A stretch of DNA of 64,000 nt from Porphyra umbilicalis (GCA_002049455.2 KV918909.1:1-64000), one strand, 5' to 3'. Positions 44,301-56,254 are shown, counted from the first letter of the stretch. Translations and numbers: made by a program. Notes: generated by a model not told the origin, from the sequence alone.

Positions 44301-45672
44301 GGCGGCGGGTGGGCGTCGAAAACGGTAGCAACCACAGCCGGGGGGGATGGGGGCGAGGAGCGCCGGCGGAGGCGGGGATGGATGAAAGGGAAGGGACGGG
44401 CAAAGGCGTGACGGCAATGGCAGACGGCGACGACGGTGGTGGCTAGGGCTGGATGGCACGGGGCCGACGCCACTGCCAAAGGGCAAGCGCCGGGTGGCGC
44501 GGCTCGGAAAGAGCCCCCTTCATGACCTCTGGAGGAGTCAGCCGCCGGCGATTCCGCGGTGGGGGGGCACAGACCACGACCAGGCCCCGCGGGCAGCGGC
44601 GAACGGGTACGAACGGGACAGCCGGGTCGCACGGAAGCGGGCGCTTCACGCCGTCACGCGACAGACGCGGACCCCGACCGGCGACTGGCGACAGTGACAT
44701 GTCAAGCGAGCAGCCGAGGACGTGACGTCGCATCCTCGATTCCCAAAAGTACATCTTCACATGTGATTCCGCTCCACGGCGCGTGCACAGGGGACGGGTG
44801 TATCTCTCCTGCATGTACACGGCAGCCGGGACGGCGGGCGACCAGCAGCCCGACGTGCGGCGGCGCGTGAGACAAAAGACACCGACGCGACCGCGTGAGG
44901 CTGGGCGGCAGCGGCAGCGGCTCCGACGTGTTTCTACGGGCGGAATCGATGCACTGCACTCTCCGTGAGGCTGGTTTTGCTGCGTGCGAGCCAAAGGGTA
45001 CGTCTTGGCGGGACGACGGGGGCAGCGCCAGAAAACAATCAATTCTCATACCAGCTTTTCTATGTGCACAACTTAGTTGCCCAGAGCCTATGGGCACAAA
45101 GGAGCAATGGGCGGCATGCGGTCATCTTGCCGACGGGGGGGACACCAGGTGCGGCGCGGCACGACACGGCTCCAAAGAGGCTGCCCCGCGCGGCGCCGCG
45201 TGTCCCCGACCGCACTTGTGCCGCGCGCCACGATGGACGGTGCGCGGGTGCCCGCGCGGCTGGCGCACCCGACGGGTCTCCGCGACGCGACCGGCGCGCC
45301 TCGTGGCAGACGGCAGTGCCCGACCACGACGACCACAGGTCCCCGTTGACGTCCCGAGGCCCCGCCCGCCGAGTCGCCACGTCATTGCCGTGGCGCGCGC
45401 CCAAGACGCCCCGCGACCGCCCTCCAGCAGCGCGTGGCGTCGACGCCTCGGCGGGGCGCCCCCCTCGTCCCGCCCAGAAAAACGCAACGCATCCATCAAA
45501 AACAAGCAAACAAGGCAAAAGCGCAGGTCGTGCACCCACGTGTTGAAGGGCCCCAAAGCAGCGCAGCAGCCCGCTCCCCGGGTCAGGAAGGGGGGCAGGC
45601 CACCCAAACTCCGCAACGTCCCACCAAGGCACCACAACCCCGGTGGTGACCAGGCGACCAGGCGCAAGCCGC
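44301..45672. other. Intergenic, no gene seen
   Basis: Mixed GC with several shadowing frames. The left part probably holds the promoter of the Ala-rich gene. I see nothing that supports another gene or element. Confidence 0.35.
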
Positions 45673-45960
45673 TCAGCCAATGAAGCGGCCGGGCAAGTCG
45701 AGCACCAGCCGCACGACCTGCTCCTCTTCGGTTGTTGGCGCCACAAACGCAACGGGCACGGCCGGCAGGCTCGGCGCGGCCAGCGCCGGGGTGGCCGACG
45801 CGGCAGCGGCGGCGCCGGCAGCGCCGACGCCAGCAACGGCCGGGCGGCCGGCCAGGGAGCCGCGGAGAGCCGCAAAGACTTGCGCGCCGGACAGGCGGAG
45901 ACGAGCCGACGCAAAGGCGGGGGGGGACGACGCTGCCGACGATGATGGCGGCGGGGCCAT
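45673..45960 (-). CDS. Small protein, 95 residues, unknown
   Basis: The ATG at 45960 is in an optimal context (GTCACC ATG GCC). The N-terminus MAPPPSSSAASSPPAFASAR is rich in Ser, Ala and Pro with Arg and lacks acids, like organelle transit peptides. It is followed by RLSGAQVFAALRGSLAG. The C-terminus is AFVAPTTEEEQVVRLVLDLP and four more residues. An organelle-targeted small subunit is one reading, but no family is recognised and the frame is short enough to be chance. Confidence 0.4.
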   Translation of the reverse strand: MAPPPSSSAASSPPAFASARLRLSGAQVFAALRGSLAGRPAVAGVGAAGAAAAASATPALAAPSLPAVPVAFVAPTTEEEQVVRLVLDLPGRFIG

Positions 45961-46802
45961 GGTGACGGGCGGCCCCGGGGGGTGAACGCACTCAGAGCAC
46001 ACGGCGAGCGGCGCGGCGCGACAGTGGTTGGGTGCGGGGGTGGAGGTCAGAGGTGGCGTTGCTCGGCTCCACGGGGGAAGCGCGGGTCACCGCGGGAGCG
46101 GAGGGGAGTGGGGTGGAATCCGAAAGACGCGTGCAGCGTGGCGCGTCGGTGCGTTGGCGCCGCGACGGCGCTACGTGCGCAACGCCGCGCGGGACCCCCT
46201 CAAGTAGCAGCGCCGGCGCACCCCACACGGCCAAGGCAGACGTGGCGGTCGGCGGCACACCCCCACGGCGCGCGCGGTGCAAAGGCCGCGTCGCACGCCG
46301 ACCACGCTGCGGGTGGCGGCGACGCCGTCGGTCCGCGCGGCGCCGACGACGACCCGACGCGGGGGGTGGCGCAGCGCCGCGGTGGCGGATGCGCCGGCCG
46401 AGGTCGGCGGGCGGCGCGAGATCGCCACGCAGCCACCCGTCGCCGACGTTGGGGCAGCTTCAACGCCACCCATGGGGCGACCGGCGGCGCTGTGGCGGCC
46501 GACGGCCACAATCTCCCTCGTTCCTGGCATCCCAGATCGGGCGACGCGGCGATTAAGGTGGTTAGCGCTTGGGCCTTGCAGCCTCTGGCAGGGCCCGTCC
46601 AGTTCGCAATAGCCAATGGAGTGTGCCTCAGGGGTGGACCCCAACCCAACGAGCGGTTTCTGGGAAATACAGTCAATCCTCGATCGTCGGGCCAATGGAG
46701 CAACATGACCGAGCAGTGGGGCTTCCCACTTTTTGCTACTTGTGAGTAGTTGTATGAACTGAGGGGATCAAGTCGTTTCAGTTTTTCGTTGACCCACCTG
46801 TG
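45961..46802. other. Intergenic, no gene seen
   Basis: GC-rich at first, with shadow frames, becoming mixed composition after 46550. The promoter of the 95-residue gene would be at the left edge. Confidence 0.35.
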
Positions 46803-46810
46803 CTTTGTAT

Positions 46811-47192
46811 TAGGGTTGCTCAGAACGCCCGGGGCGTCGTTAAGGGCGTCGTTAAGGGCGTCACCAGGGCGTTACTTGGGCGTCGTGCGCCCCTAACGCC
46901 CCAACTCAAAAGGGCGTCAGCAAGGCGTCGCGAAGAGAAAGTTTTCAGGGGGGTCTACATGATTCAGCAGGTGGCGGCAGTGCTCCTTGGATGGGGACAG
47001 GCACCCAGTCTTGACACAAAAATGACATAGGAGAGTACAATATGGGTGCCACTTAACCTATATGGTGAATATTGGGGATGCTACTTGGGGCGTCGTGAGG
47101 GCGTTCTGGCTGCCTAATGGGGCGTCAGTAAGGCGTCGTATCCGTCGCGCGCCCCTGACGCCCCCAATGTAGAGGCGTCGTGTGCAACCCTA
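46811..47192. mobile_element. hAT-type MITE, 382 bp
   Basis: The ends are inverted TAGGGTTGC (46811-46819 and 47184-47192), extending imperfectly toward AACGCC. An 8-bp direct repeat CTTTGTAT flanks them (46803-46810 and 47193-47200). TAGGG-type termini with an 8-bp duplication are the hallmark of hAT elements. There is no coding capacity. Many subterminal GGGCGTC / GACGCCC copies (about 46833-46930 and 47095-47180) in both orientations resemble hAT transposase-binding clusters. Confidence 0.85.
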
Positions 47193-47200
47193 CTTTGTAT

Positions 47201-48735
47201 GGCTGTTTGCTGGATTTTGGCCGATACCAACCAGTCCTCTTCCTGTTCGAGTCGGCCAAAAGTCAGAAAAGAGCAGGACACGGTCTGGGATGGTGGCGTC
47301 CGCAGCAGGGATGAGCGTTTTCGGAGAAACCATCCATGATTAGCATAAATGCGGTATATTATCAATAATTCGCCTCGAGAATCACCAAAACCATCGAACG
47401 CCACGTGGCGCCACACGAAGGGGGTCCGCTGGTGCGCTCTGCAGGTCAGGCGACGTTGAGACACTGCCGACGTGCTGACCCCAGCCGACGGCGACCTCTC
47501 CGTGCAACATAGACCATCAAGGGCGAGGCTGTCGTCTTGCCCGAGGTGACAGCAAGGTGTGCCTCTACCAGGTGCACTCGGGGACACAACCGAGAGACCC
47601 ATCCTGTGCCACTTGTGCCCCCTTGTCCTCTGCCTGACTGTGCGATGTTGCCTGCCGGCGGTTCATTTGCGGCTGACTACGGCGGCCGGATTGGTCGCAC
47701 GCGTAGACTGATCATGCACTGTGCTCTGCAGCTGCTGTCCCTTGCCGCTGTCATCTTCGCGCCACAGTTGACCGGCGTGACTGCGACCGTGCCGGATGGG
47801 GAGGAGGCCCGGGGGGCGAGGGAGGTGCGCATCAGTCCACCCCCTACAGTAGTGGATCGGCCAACCTCGTGGGCGTGAGGAAGCCACGTGGTGATGATAT
47901 CATCCCTCAGACCGGATGATTAGGATGACTTATCGTCGAAACCATGACATGATAATTATTACCTCTCATCCCTGGTCCGCAGCGGCAGCGGGGCGACCCC
48001 CGTCTTGGCAAACCGACCCCTTTCCGGGTCACAGCAGTTCTAATTCCGGGCAAAAGATCTTGCCTCAGAGCCAACACAAGCTCTGGGCCTCGCTCTCGAC
48101 GAAACTCTTCAACCAGAGCTCTTCAGTGATTGCTCTGTGCAGCATATGTTCTTACAGTAGTAACAGCACAGTCATTCTCCATTTCTGTGACATCCTTTCG
48201 TGGGCACTGGTGCCTAGCAATGGAGAAAGGTCGACTGCTGGTGCTCCCACGACCTCTGCGATAGTTCTCAAACCGATTGGAATGGTGACTTTTCAACCAG
48301 GTGACTCGTCTGCAATTTCAACATTGGCCATATTTAAAGGTTCGACGGCGACCGCAACCGCCGTCGTCGCGCCCACCCACCAATCCCACCGTCATCGTCG
48401 CCCCGACCGTCCCCGTCCCCGGACCCCCCGCCCCCCATCCCCCCCCCCCCCCCCCCCCCTCCCCCTGTCCAATGATGTCGGGTACGACGCTCACCCCCCC
48501 TAATACCTCACCCCTGCCCACCCCCCTATTCATATATACATCTGGCATTGCTATTGCAGCCACGGTTGAGGCTGCTTTCGAGAGGGCTGTACCTGAATTG
48601 ACGCATGAGTGACCCCATGCTGCCCGGGACGCGGCAAGAGCGGCCGCGGCGACGTGCGAGGGCCTTCTGGCGGCGGGGGAGCAGCAATCAAGGAGTGAAT
48701 ACCAGGCGGAACAAGCGAACAGAACCCGACCGGCC
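47201..48735. other. Gene-poor stretch with a long C run
   Basis: A short frame at 47643-47878 has a signal-peptide-like segment (MHCALQLLSLAAVIFAPQLT) but nothing else to support it. A run of more than 15 C sits at 48437-48458. The right part leads into the pogo/CENP-B-like remnant. Confidence 0.35.
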
Positions 48736-50369
48736 ATGCTGTCGGCCGGAAAACGGCGGCGAAAGCCGCGCCAAGAGATTTCGTTCGGTGTCAAAAAGCA
48801 GATCATTCGTCTCCGCGACGCTAAGGTTCCGTGGGCGGTGGTTTTGCGGCAGCTGCCTGTTCCTGTGAACAAGCGCAATGCCAAAAAGATTATGGCGGAG
48901 GCGGCTGTCTACCGGACCATGCCTGATGATGCGCGCACATTGTACCGCAACAAGCATCGGGAGGGCAAGTGGCCAGAACTCAACGCACTAGTGTGCAAGT
49001 GGTATTTAGCGTTTTATGCACTCGGTCATCGCCGAAAACCGATCACCACCGCGCTGCTCCAAGAGGCTGCGACGATGACCGCTGGTCGGCTCGACACTAC
49101 CGGGGTTTCGGCGATCCATGGCTGGATACGGGGCTTCCTCAAGCGTTTTGACATCTGCAATGTGGCCATGCACGGCCAGGCGGGAGCCGTCAACTTGGTG
49201 GCGGCCGCTGCAACTTATGTGCCCCGGAAGGACCGCAGACGCGCGCGCGGCACGAAGGCCATGTGGCATATGGACCGCGTCACCCTTGTCCTCTGCACTA
49301 ACGCGACTGGCACCCACAAGGTCCCCGTGGCCATGATTGGCGAGGCCGCCAAGCCGCTATGCTTCCGCGGAGACGAAAACTCGTGCCCGCTCCCCTACGT
49401 CGACCAAAGGAGGGCGTGGATCGACAAACTCGTCTACGCCCGGTGGCGGAATACTGTATTCCTGCCGGCGGTGCGGGAGCGGCACCGGGGTGCGAAATGC
49501 GGTCTGATTATGAAAAACTCTTCAACGCATGACGTTGAACTTATGGCGTACGACGTCGATACATTTTATCTTCCCCCTAACACCACGGCCGTCTACCAGC
49601 CGATGGACGCTGGCATGATTGCGGCGCTCGAGCGCCGCTACAAACGACGCCTATTGGCTATCCTGGTGCAGCGATTTCCTGTGCCATTGGCTCCGCCTCC
49701 ACCCCCCGACCCGACCAACTGCCTCGACCTCCCCCCACTCCCCTCAGCCCCCACCCGTCAACCCCACTAGTTGCCCCGGCGCGCACTCCCCCACCGCCAC
49801 CGTTTGGCTTCCGCGTCGAGAATGCGGCGCTGTGGGTCAACCCGACAACACAAGTTTTGCAGGAGTACGGCGCGCCGCGGTTGGCTGGGCTTGAGGTCAT
49901 GGACGAGGACGCCGACGCCCAGGCACATGCGAGCCTTTTGGCCGCCGTCCTCCGCCCGCCGGACCAGGAGCCGCGACCGGCCCGGAATTGCGGACTGGCT
50001 GGGGGCGGCCAGGCCCACCTCCTGGATGCCGCAACATTTATTTCCGAGGAGTAGGACAGGGTAACGAGCGAGTCCAGTGTGCACTGTTGGGTGAAGTCAA
50101 CTATTTTGCCTGTTTATATGAATGCATCTGTGGTGGCGTTGCACGCCGAGTACCGGCAAGGGTTTTCTAGTGTGGAAGATGATGTGAATGCGATGCTTTC
50201 CATTATGCGGGGGACTTCTCTTGGACAGGACGTGGTGGGGGGGGAGACAGAGGATGACGCGCGGGAGGGCATGCGTGCTTGGTTTGCGGCTGAGGACGAG
50301 GAGGACGGCATCGTAGATGCAGCTGATTTGATTGTATTCCAACCAGGGGGATGGGTCGTCTGGGGATGA
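48736..50369 (+). pseudogene. Decayed CENP-B/pogo/Tigger-type transposase
   Basis: The N-terminal basic helix-turn-helix (KRRRKPRQEISFGVKKQIIR) and a central CENP-B-type HTH (GVSAIHGWIRGFLKRFDICN) precede a DDE_1 domain (TLVLCTNATGTHKVPVAMIG, KPLCFRG, RRAWIDKLVYARW). The first catalytic Asp (normally in a MDET-like motif just before this) is missing, apparently deleted. The second, normally in LxxDN, is Lys in LIMKNSSTHD. The third survives in LPPNTTAVYQPMDAGMI. The 344-residue frame ends at 49770 in a C-rich stretch. The C-terminal part continues in another phase from about 49857 (LLDAATFISEE, stop at 50052-50054, then HCWVKSTILPVYMNASVVAL). A frameshift, a stop and two lost acids make it a transposition-dead remnant. 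Domestication of the N-terminal part cannot be excluded. Confidence 0.8.
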
Positions 50370-50579
50370 AGAATAAACCAAATCGATGAAAATGAACGTC
50401 TGAAGCTAGTGGGAGCTGCAGCACCCTGAGCGGGACGCGCCCACACAAGGACGAGACTAGGGGGATGAAAAAACAATTTGGGGGTGCGAGAGGACCAATA
50501 AAAACGGCCTCGAAAGAATCCATGAAGGCGAAAGAGGGGGGGCAGTGGCAGGTGGGAACACGAGCACGACTCACATATC

Positions 50580-51085
50580 TGCGTGGGTGGAGGGAGATGG
50601 AAGTGGAGGCAGCAGCCGGGCGAGGCTAATAGTTTCGTTTGGTGGGACGGCGACGAGAGCGAGAAAAAGTGGCTGTGACTCGAGCGGGGCCCGCAGTTTA
50701 GCTGGCTGCGTGAGGGCGGGGGTGGAAGAGGCAAACGGATGGCGACAACTCTCGGAGGGGCTGTACTTGCGCTCGCCTATGCGTGGCTGAAAATACGGGG
50801 TTGCCACTCGGGCGGGGCTCACAGTTTCACTGGGTAGGTTGCAGTGGAAGTGGAGGCAGCAGGTGGTGGGTACACAGTCGGGCGAGGCTCATAGTCTCGC
50901 TTTCTGGGGCGGCGACGACAGCGAAAAAAAGTGGCCGTGACTCGAGCGGGGCCCACAGTTCCGCTGGCTGGGAGGAGACGGGAGTGGAGAAAGCAGCTTG
51001 TTGGCTACAACCCGCGGACGGGCCGTTTCTAGGCTTTCTTAGGCGTGGATTCTGTGGATGAACGGAACTGCGACGAGAGCGAGGC
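50580..51085. repeat. Imperfect tandem repeat, unit about 250 bp
   Basis: A unit containing AGTGGAGGCAGCAG, GGGCGAGGCT, GTGACTCGAGCGGGGCC and CAGTT..GCTGGCTG occurs at about 50590-50710 and again at 50837-50970. Part of a further copy lies at 50790-50830 and traces near 51060. Each unit is open in the same frame with related peptides. It adjoins the Gag-like remnant and may be part of that retroelement's non-coding end. Confidence 0.65.
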
Positions 51086-51501
51086 GCAGGGTCGCGCTGT
51101 CCGGTTGGGGAACGTAGAACAGTAGATGGGTGACAAGGCAGAGCTTCATGGGGGCAAGGACCAGGTGGAGCTTCCCTCGCATTGCTGGTGGCCCTTGGGG
51201 AAGGCCCTTGAGGCCCTTCCCCCACATTAGCTGGAGCCCATCGGGTCTGGCCGTGAGGGACTTTCCTCACCTTTGAGGGTCCCCATCAGGACGGACCCGC
51301 TCCACCAGACTTCGGGGGATTCCTTCGGGGAGGATTCGCCTCCCCCACCTTAGGTGGACCCCATCAGGAGGGACCGGAAGGGGCTTCCCCCACCTGAGGC
51401 GGGGCTGTTTCTGCCGCGGTTACGTACTTCCGCGGCGCTGGCCGGGCAGCGCGACGTACCCGACGGGCCTCGGCCCGTCGGTCCTCCTCATCTCTTTGTT
51501 C

Positions 51502-52403
51502 CTAGTGGCGTCTACGACAGACGTCACCTTTTCGCTGGGCCCACTGCACCAGTACGTCCATTGGCATATTCGGGGTGTCATGTTCGCGCATATCTGCGCG
51601 AATCTCCCAGCCCAGTCCCTGCATAAAGCGACTTTTCATTTGTCCTTCCGTGTGAATATAACCACACAGGCAACGTAGCTCCCGAACGCGTATGTAGTAA
51701 TCACTCTCTGTTTCGTCCGCCTCTTGGGCGGCCCCATGGAGCAAGGCATCTTGATCGCTTGGCGATTGCACGTCCGCATATGTGCGGAGGAGCCAGTTGA
51801 TCAGCTCCAGGTAGGATCTGACCTCTCCACTTCGCTCTCCTTCGAGGGACGGCATGCTCGTATACAACTTCCGCTTGAGGTCACCCTTAGTGAACTCTGG
51901 AAGGAGATACAGGGCTCTGCCCTCCGAGACATCATTGTCATCCCCCGGTTTCACGAAGCGGCTTAGGAGTTCGAAGACGCCTAATGCGGGCGTCCCATCC
52001 CATTCTGCGTCACGGCCAAAAGTGGCCGAGACGTCCTTACGCAGACGGCTTAGGCCATGTGCCATGGTCCGGTCATGCCGGAAATCGGTATTCGCCAGGG
52101 CGTACGAGGCGCAATCCAAGATTGCGGCACATCGATCATCAGCTGGGATGATCTTAGCAGGAATCCGTCGACGGGGTTCCCTTCCAGCTCGCGCCCGTGG
52201 GCACGAGTCACAGAGCGACTGGACACATGGCGGCCCCCATCTCCCTCGGAGTACTCTCCGTCTGAGGAGGAGGAGCTCATCCTCCGACGACGGCGCCGTG
52301 ACCGTCGTGCGGTGTCGATGGCTTTCTGTATAAGAGTCAGCCGCTCATGCAAGGGGCTAATCAAAGTGTCCAAAGAATCCCGTAGGGCGGCCGACAAGGC
52401 CAC
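51502..52403 (-). pseudogene. Gag-like retrotransposon remnant with one frameshift
   Basis: Minus-strand frames 52403-52050 and 52119-51502 join at a frameshift near 52165. The first part has a helical start (LRDSLDTLISPLHERLTLIQ) and a Ser/Asp-rich linker. The second resembles the capsid helices of LTR-retrotransposon Gag proteins (EGRALYLLPEFTKGDLKRKL, EVRSYLELINWLLRTYADVQ, SDYYIRVRELRCLCGY, MKSRFMQGLGWEIRADMREH). No protease, reverse transcriptase or integrase follows, and I could not identify long terminal repeats. It is either a truncated element or a Gag-only derivative. The family is inferred from pattern, probably Ty3/gypsy-like. Confidence 0.5.
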
Positions 52404-52569
52404 CTCGTCCTGGGCCCCCGGGGGGGCCCGATCTCCATGTCCCTGAGGAGGCGTTCGGTGTGGGCCAGTGGCTGTCGCCGGCCCGGCCCGTCCATCATAC
52501 GGACCTCACGGCAGAGGGGGAACCGCTTGATCCCGCTCGCTGAGCGGTCGAGGAGGTGAAGGTTGGAAT

Positions 52570-52790
52570 ACCCCTCCGGCTCCACCCTCAATACCTCGAG
52601 GGGGGGGAGACGGGAATGCCCTTCCGTCCGCACCCCCCACACCTTGGGGGGGGATAGACGGGAATGCCCTTCTGTCTGAGCCCCCCTGAGCTTGGGGGGG
52701 GAGAGACGGGAACCCCCTTCCGCTTTCGCCCCCCTCACCTGGAGGGGGAGGAATCGGGAATACCCCTCCGTCTCTGCCCCCATCTCCCTG
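52570..52790 (-). repeat. 51-bp minisatellite, about four units
   Basis: Units share GGGAATGCCCTTC(C/T)GTC followed by a G/C-rich palindrome around CTTGGGGGG. On the minus strand they read as 17-residue repeats (GRAFPSPPPQG type in one frame, TEGHSRLSPPKVWG type in another). They lie upstream of the Gag-like frame. Related degenerate G/C palindromes occur at 51180-51380 and 53330-53480. Confidence 0.7.
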
Positions 52791-52949
52791 CCCTGTCCCC
52801 CGCTGATCCAACAAATGTAGTGGTTTCTGCCGTCAAAGCCGACGGGGCACAACCCCGTCAGAAAACCCAAAACAGGATGCGTAGCGACACAAAGGAGAAA
52901 GAACACAAACGCCTGGATCACAGGGCGCGAAGCGCACCAGAACATCGGA

Positions 52950-53479
52950 ACTAACGCAAACGCAACGCTGCTTTATTCACGGAAGCAGGATGACCGAGAA
53001 GCACACACTCATATACCCTCAGAGGATGCACGGCGCGAAAAACCCCGACCCAGAAAAAGGCGGTCATAGCGGGACCGGTACCCGACCGGCCACGGTCCCG
53101 GACGCGGGGTCCTGGCTGGCCCCTTCCACGGATCAAGGGACCCTCTTCCACTGAAAGAGAGATCTGGTCCCGTGACTTCAGTCACCTTGGACTGAAATAG
53201 CCCCATAAATCCCAAGGGACATATCCCAAGATTTTTCAACTCTTCGATTCAAGTCCTCGTGGGATATCGACTTTGGCCGAGGGCTGATCTCGCTCATGGG
53301 ATTCGCCCCGGTCATAGAAGCTTCCACAAGCTTCTCGGCCTCTCTAGGGGGCCCGGATCGAGGGGTCGTGTGTCCCCTCGTCTGTGTCGACCCCCCCCCT
53401 TCGGGGCCCGATGGGGTCTCCCTCCCCCTGTTCGGGAGATGGAGGTGAGCCTCGGGTGCGGCCCTAAGCCCCACCTGGC
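52950..53479. other. Gene-poor stretch between retroelement and transposase remnants
   Basis: Short palindromic G/C motifs, such as a GGGGTC...GACCCC pair and a CCGATGGGG region, recur here. No frame is convincing. It may contain the end of either neighbouring element, but no inverted or long terminal repeat was found. Confidence 0.35.
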
Positions 53480-55126
53480 ATGCGTCCCAAGGGGGCGCCA
53501 CACACCGCTCCCCCTAGGAGGCGTTACGTGTGTGATCGCGGCCCCTCCCCCGGCCCATACCGAGGGGGATCGCGTCATCAGGGGACAGGGGGTCTCCCCC
53601 ACAGCGCCTATCTGGCGCACCGCTCGCGGGCAGTGGAAGGGCGGCTCGCCGACCTGTGGTCTGCGGGGCTCTTCATTGAATGCCTCGCATATGACTCGCA
53701 GGGCGTGGCCATCCCTGAGACTCGTGATTATGAGATTCCCAGCTATGGGAGATCCTCTTAACGCGATTTTTTCCCTCCAGCAGACATGCGAGATATTCTT
53801 GTCTACACTGGCTTGGACAGGGGAGGTAACCCATCTTCTGTAAATGCTGTGATGGGGTTTCTAAAACAAGAACACCAGAACAGACTTAGAAATATCCTCC
53901 TCGTGGCAGTTTGCCCAGAGTCCAAAGACAAGTACCCTGAGAAGGCTGCCATACTGGATCCACATGTGGCGCAGATACTACGACTGAGATACACTGGGGT
54001 AGTGATGGGTGGCCATCGGCGGGCGGTACGCGTGTTTGTCACCAGCGACTTACCGGCTATAACCAACACGGTTGGCCGTAAGGGGCACAACGCGTCCATG
54101 CCTTGTCCCTGCTGCCTTGGCATGAAATGCCCCTCAGAGGCCCACTCTCTGCTGGATTGGGCATTTGGGACCCTGCGGGACTTGGACTACACTCATCCCC
54201 CCCGGACGGCGGCGCACTTGCGGGAAAAGCAAGAGGCATATGGGGGCTTGGGACGGACCCCGGCCCAACTTGGGTTGGCTACACACATGTCGGTGGAGCG
54301 GTCACCGGTCATTGTTGTGCCACCGTCCCAAATCGTGCCCCTCCCACTTCATTTCACGATTGGCATCACAGCTCGGCTCCTGCGGTTGGCAATTGAAGCT
54401 GTAACCCAAGAGCGCGGGTCCGTGGACGGTCGGCAGTTGGCGCACCGACTGACGGCTACATTAAGCGTCAACATTGGCGTCGAGCCTGTGCCCTACCACG
54501 GGGGAAACTTCATCGGTCTGCACTGCCACACAATCGCTTCGCGGTGCGTTGAGATTGTGGACGCGCTGCGTCCTCTCGTGTCTGCTCCCCGGCTCACCGC
54601 CTATGAGCGCGCGTGGGAGCTTTGGCGAGGGGTACAGTCAACCCTCACCCGAGCGGCGCTTATCCCCCCCGCCGAGCAGGCGCGGTTTAAGGCTGATGCA
54701 CGGGCGTTCGTCAGACTTCTCCAGGGATCATTCCCTTGTCAGAGCATTTCATTCAAGCTCCATATGCTGTTCGCCCACTCTTGGGAAATCATGGGGCTGT
54801 GAGGCAGCACAGGGCTGCACGGGGAGCAAGCCATAGAACCATGGCATGGTTTCTATAACGAAGGCGCTCCCCGGTTTACCGCTGAAACGGCTCAGCTGTC
54901 CTGCCGAAAGCTGGTGCAGAGGATGGCCCTGAGCGGCGTGGCGTCCGAGGCCCTGCGGCGGGCGAGGGCCCCAATTTGCAACCGTAAGGCGGCGCCCCGC
55001 AGCGCGCTGCGGCCTGGGGACCGACGATTGCGGCAGAACAAGACATGGCGGCGCGAGTGCCTCGCGACGCTGCAACAGAGGATATATGACAGAACGACGC
55101 GGCCACTTCGCCAAAGACCAGTTTGA
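53480..55126 (+). pseudogene. Broken relative of the RAG1/Transib-like transposase
   Basis: A single reading phase runs across this region with in-frame stops at 53759-53761 and 54800-54802. It aligns collinearly with the 941-residue transposase: RLADLWSAGLFIE, then TGLDRGG (first acid), TSDL (second acid), CPCC at +19 and +22, HYTIGIT-like and NFIGLHCHT segments, HMLFAH (H-x4-H) and GEQAIEPWHGFYN (Glu at +20). All candidate catalytic and zinc positions survive. The second stop replaces the Trp seen in the intact copy. Identity is moderate, so this is a different lineage rather than a recent copy. The N-terminal third is missing or unrecognisable, and no matching terminal repeats were found. 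It is probably inactive unless the stops are sequencing errors. Confidence 0.75.
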
Positions 55127-56254
55127 GGAGGGCAATGGCGTGATAGGAGCGTACGCTAAGGAATAATTTGCTACGGGTGGCCTTTCTCACAGGTGGACCG
55201 CTGGGTGTGATCCTGTGGCCGGGGCTTGCACCAGGTGGGCTTGTTGGATGTCCCATGTCCTGCGAGCCCAAGGCGGATCAACAGCCGGGTTCCCCACTGT
55301 GAATGAAAAGAGGCTTGTGTCACATGCTGATTGGTCCACGGGCTCTTCTCTCTGAAAAGTGGTCAACGTAGAAGCCGTAGGTGCATGATGTTTGAGCTCT
55401 ATCGACAGCTTTGGTGATGGCCAATAGAAACTATATTTGTTGAACCGAGCCAATGAGGTGACAGCCTGGGCCCTGGAATGCAAAAGAGCCGCTCGAGGCG
55501 GTCTGGAGTAGGCGTGGCAGGGGGGGAGGCGCCGTCCGGGCCGAGTGACCCCTGTTCCAGGACAGTCCCTCTCAGCCGCGTAACTCTATTCGCTTTTATT
55601 GCTAGTCTTCTAATTTTGTCCCGCCGGCCTGGGACGAGGACTGACTCTTAGTTGGTGATGAAGCAGTTTCCTAGAATGATCAGGAAAGTTCCAACGTTGT
55701 TTCAAAGGCAAACTCCGCAATTTTCATGGCCTGCCGCGTAGTTGTGGTCACATTCAAGGCACACGAGACGCCGAGCACATGGCCACATCTGTTCTCCACA
55801 CAGTCGACGTCGCTACCATCGTCGTCGACGCGTGGTCTGTCACTGTCGCCAGCCAGCGCCAGACCTTCGGCAAAAGGGATCCTATTTGTCATCGAGGCTG
55901 CCGAGCATGGCCGGTGGTCCTTCCAGATCTGGAGGCTCGGCCCGCGCTGATGCTACCGGGGCGGCCCGGACGTCTTGTACGCTGTTGACATTTGTTTTAG
56001 AGTGCGTGCGGTTGGGAGCAGCTCGCAGCGGCTATAACGGTTGAGTTGCGTTCGCACAGACGTTGATCAAATTTCTAACATTGCTGTTCTGCGTGCCACG
56101 AACTGCTCGTCACCGGTCTTTCCCCCGTTTTGGACTTCCAGCATCTGTTTGTGTCAGACGATGCAGCGCATGCAGGATGCAGGGTCACATGGTTTCGACC
56201 GGCCCACTGGTGCAAGATCCTTGTTATTAGTGTTTCACCCGTTGTGGGCAGACG
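55127..56254. other. Gene-poor; one degenerate TA-element end
   Basis: Near 55598-55650 the sequence TATTGCTAGTCTTCTAATTTTGTCC resembles the terminus of the 594-1735 and 61853-62251 elements, but no partner end was found. Otherwise no gene or repeat is supported. Confidence 0.35.

Noticed and set aside
50370-53480. A complete LTR retrotransposon.
   Set aside because: I could not find matching long terminal repeats, a primer-binding site or pol domains.
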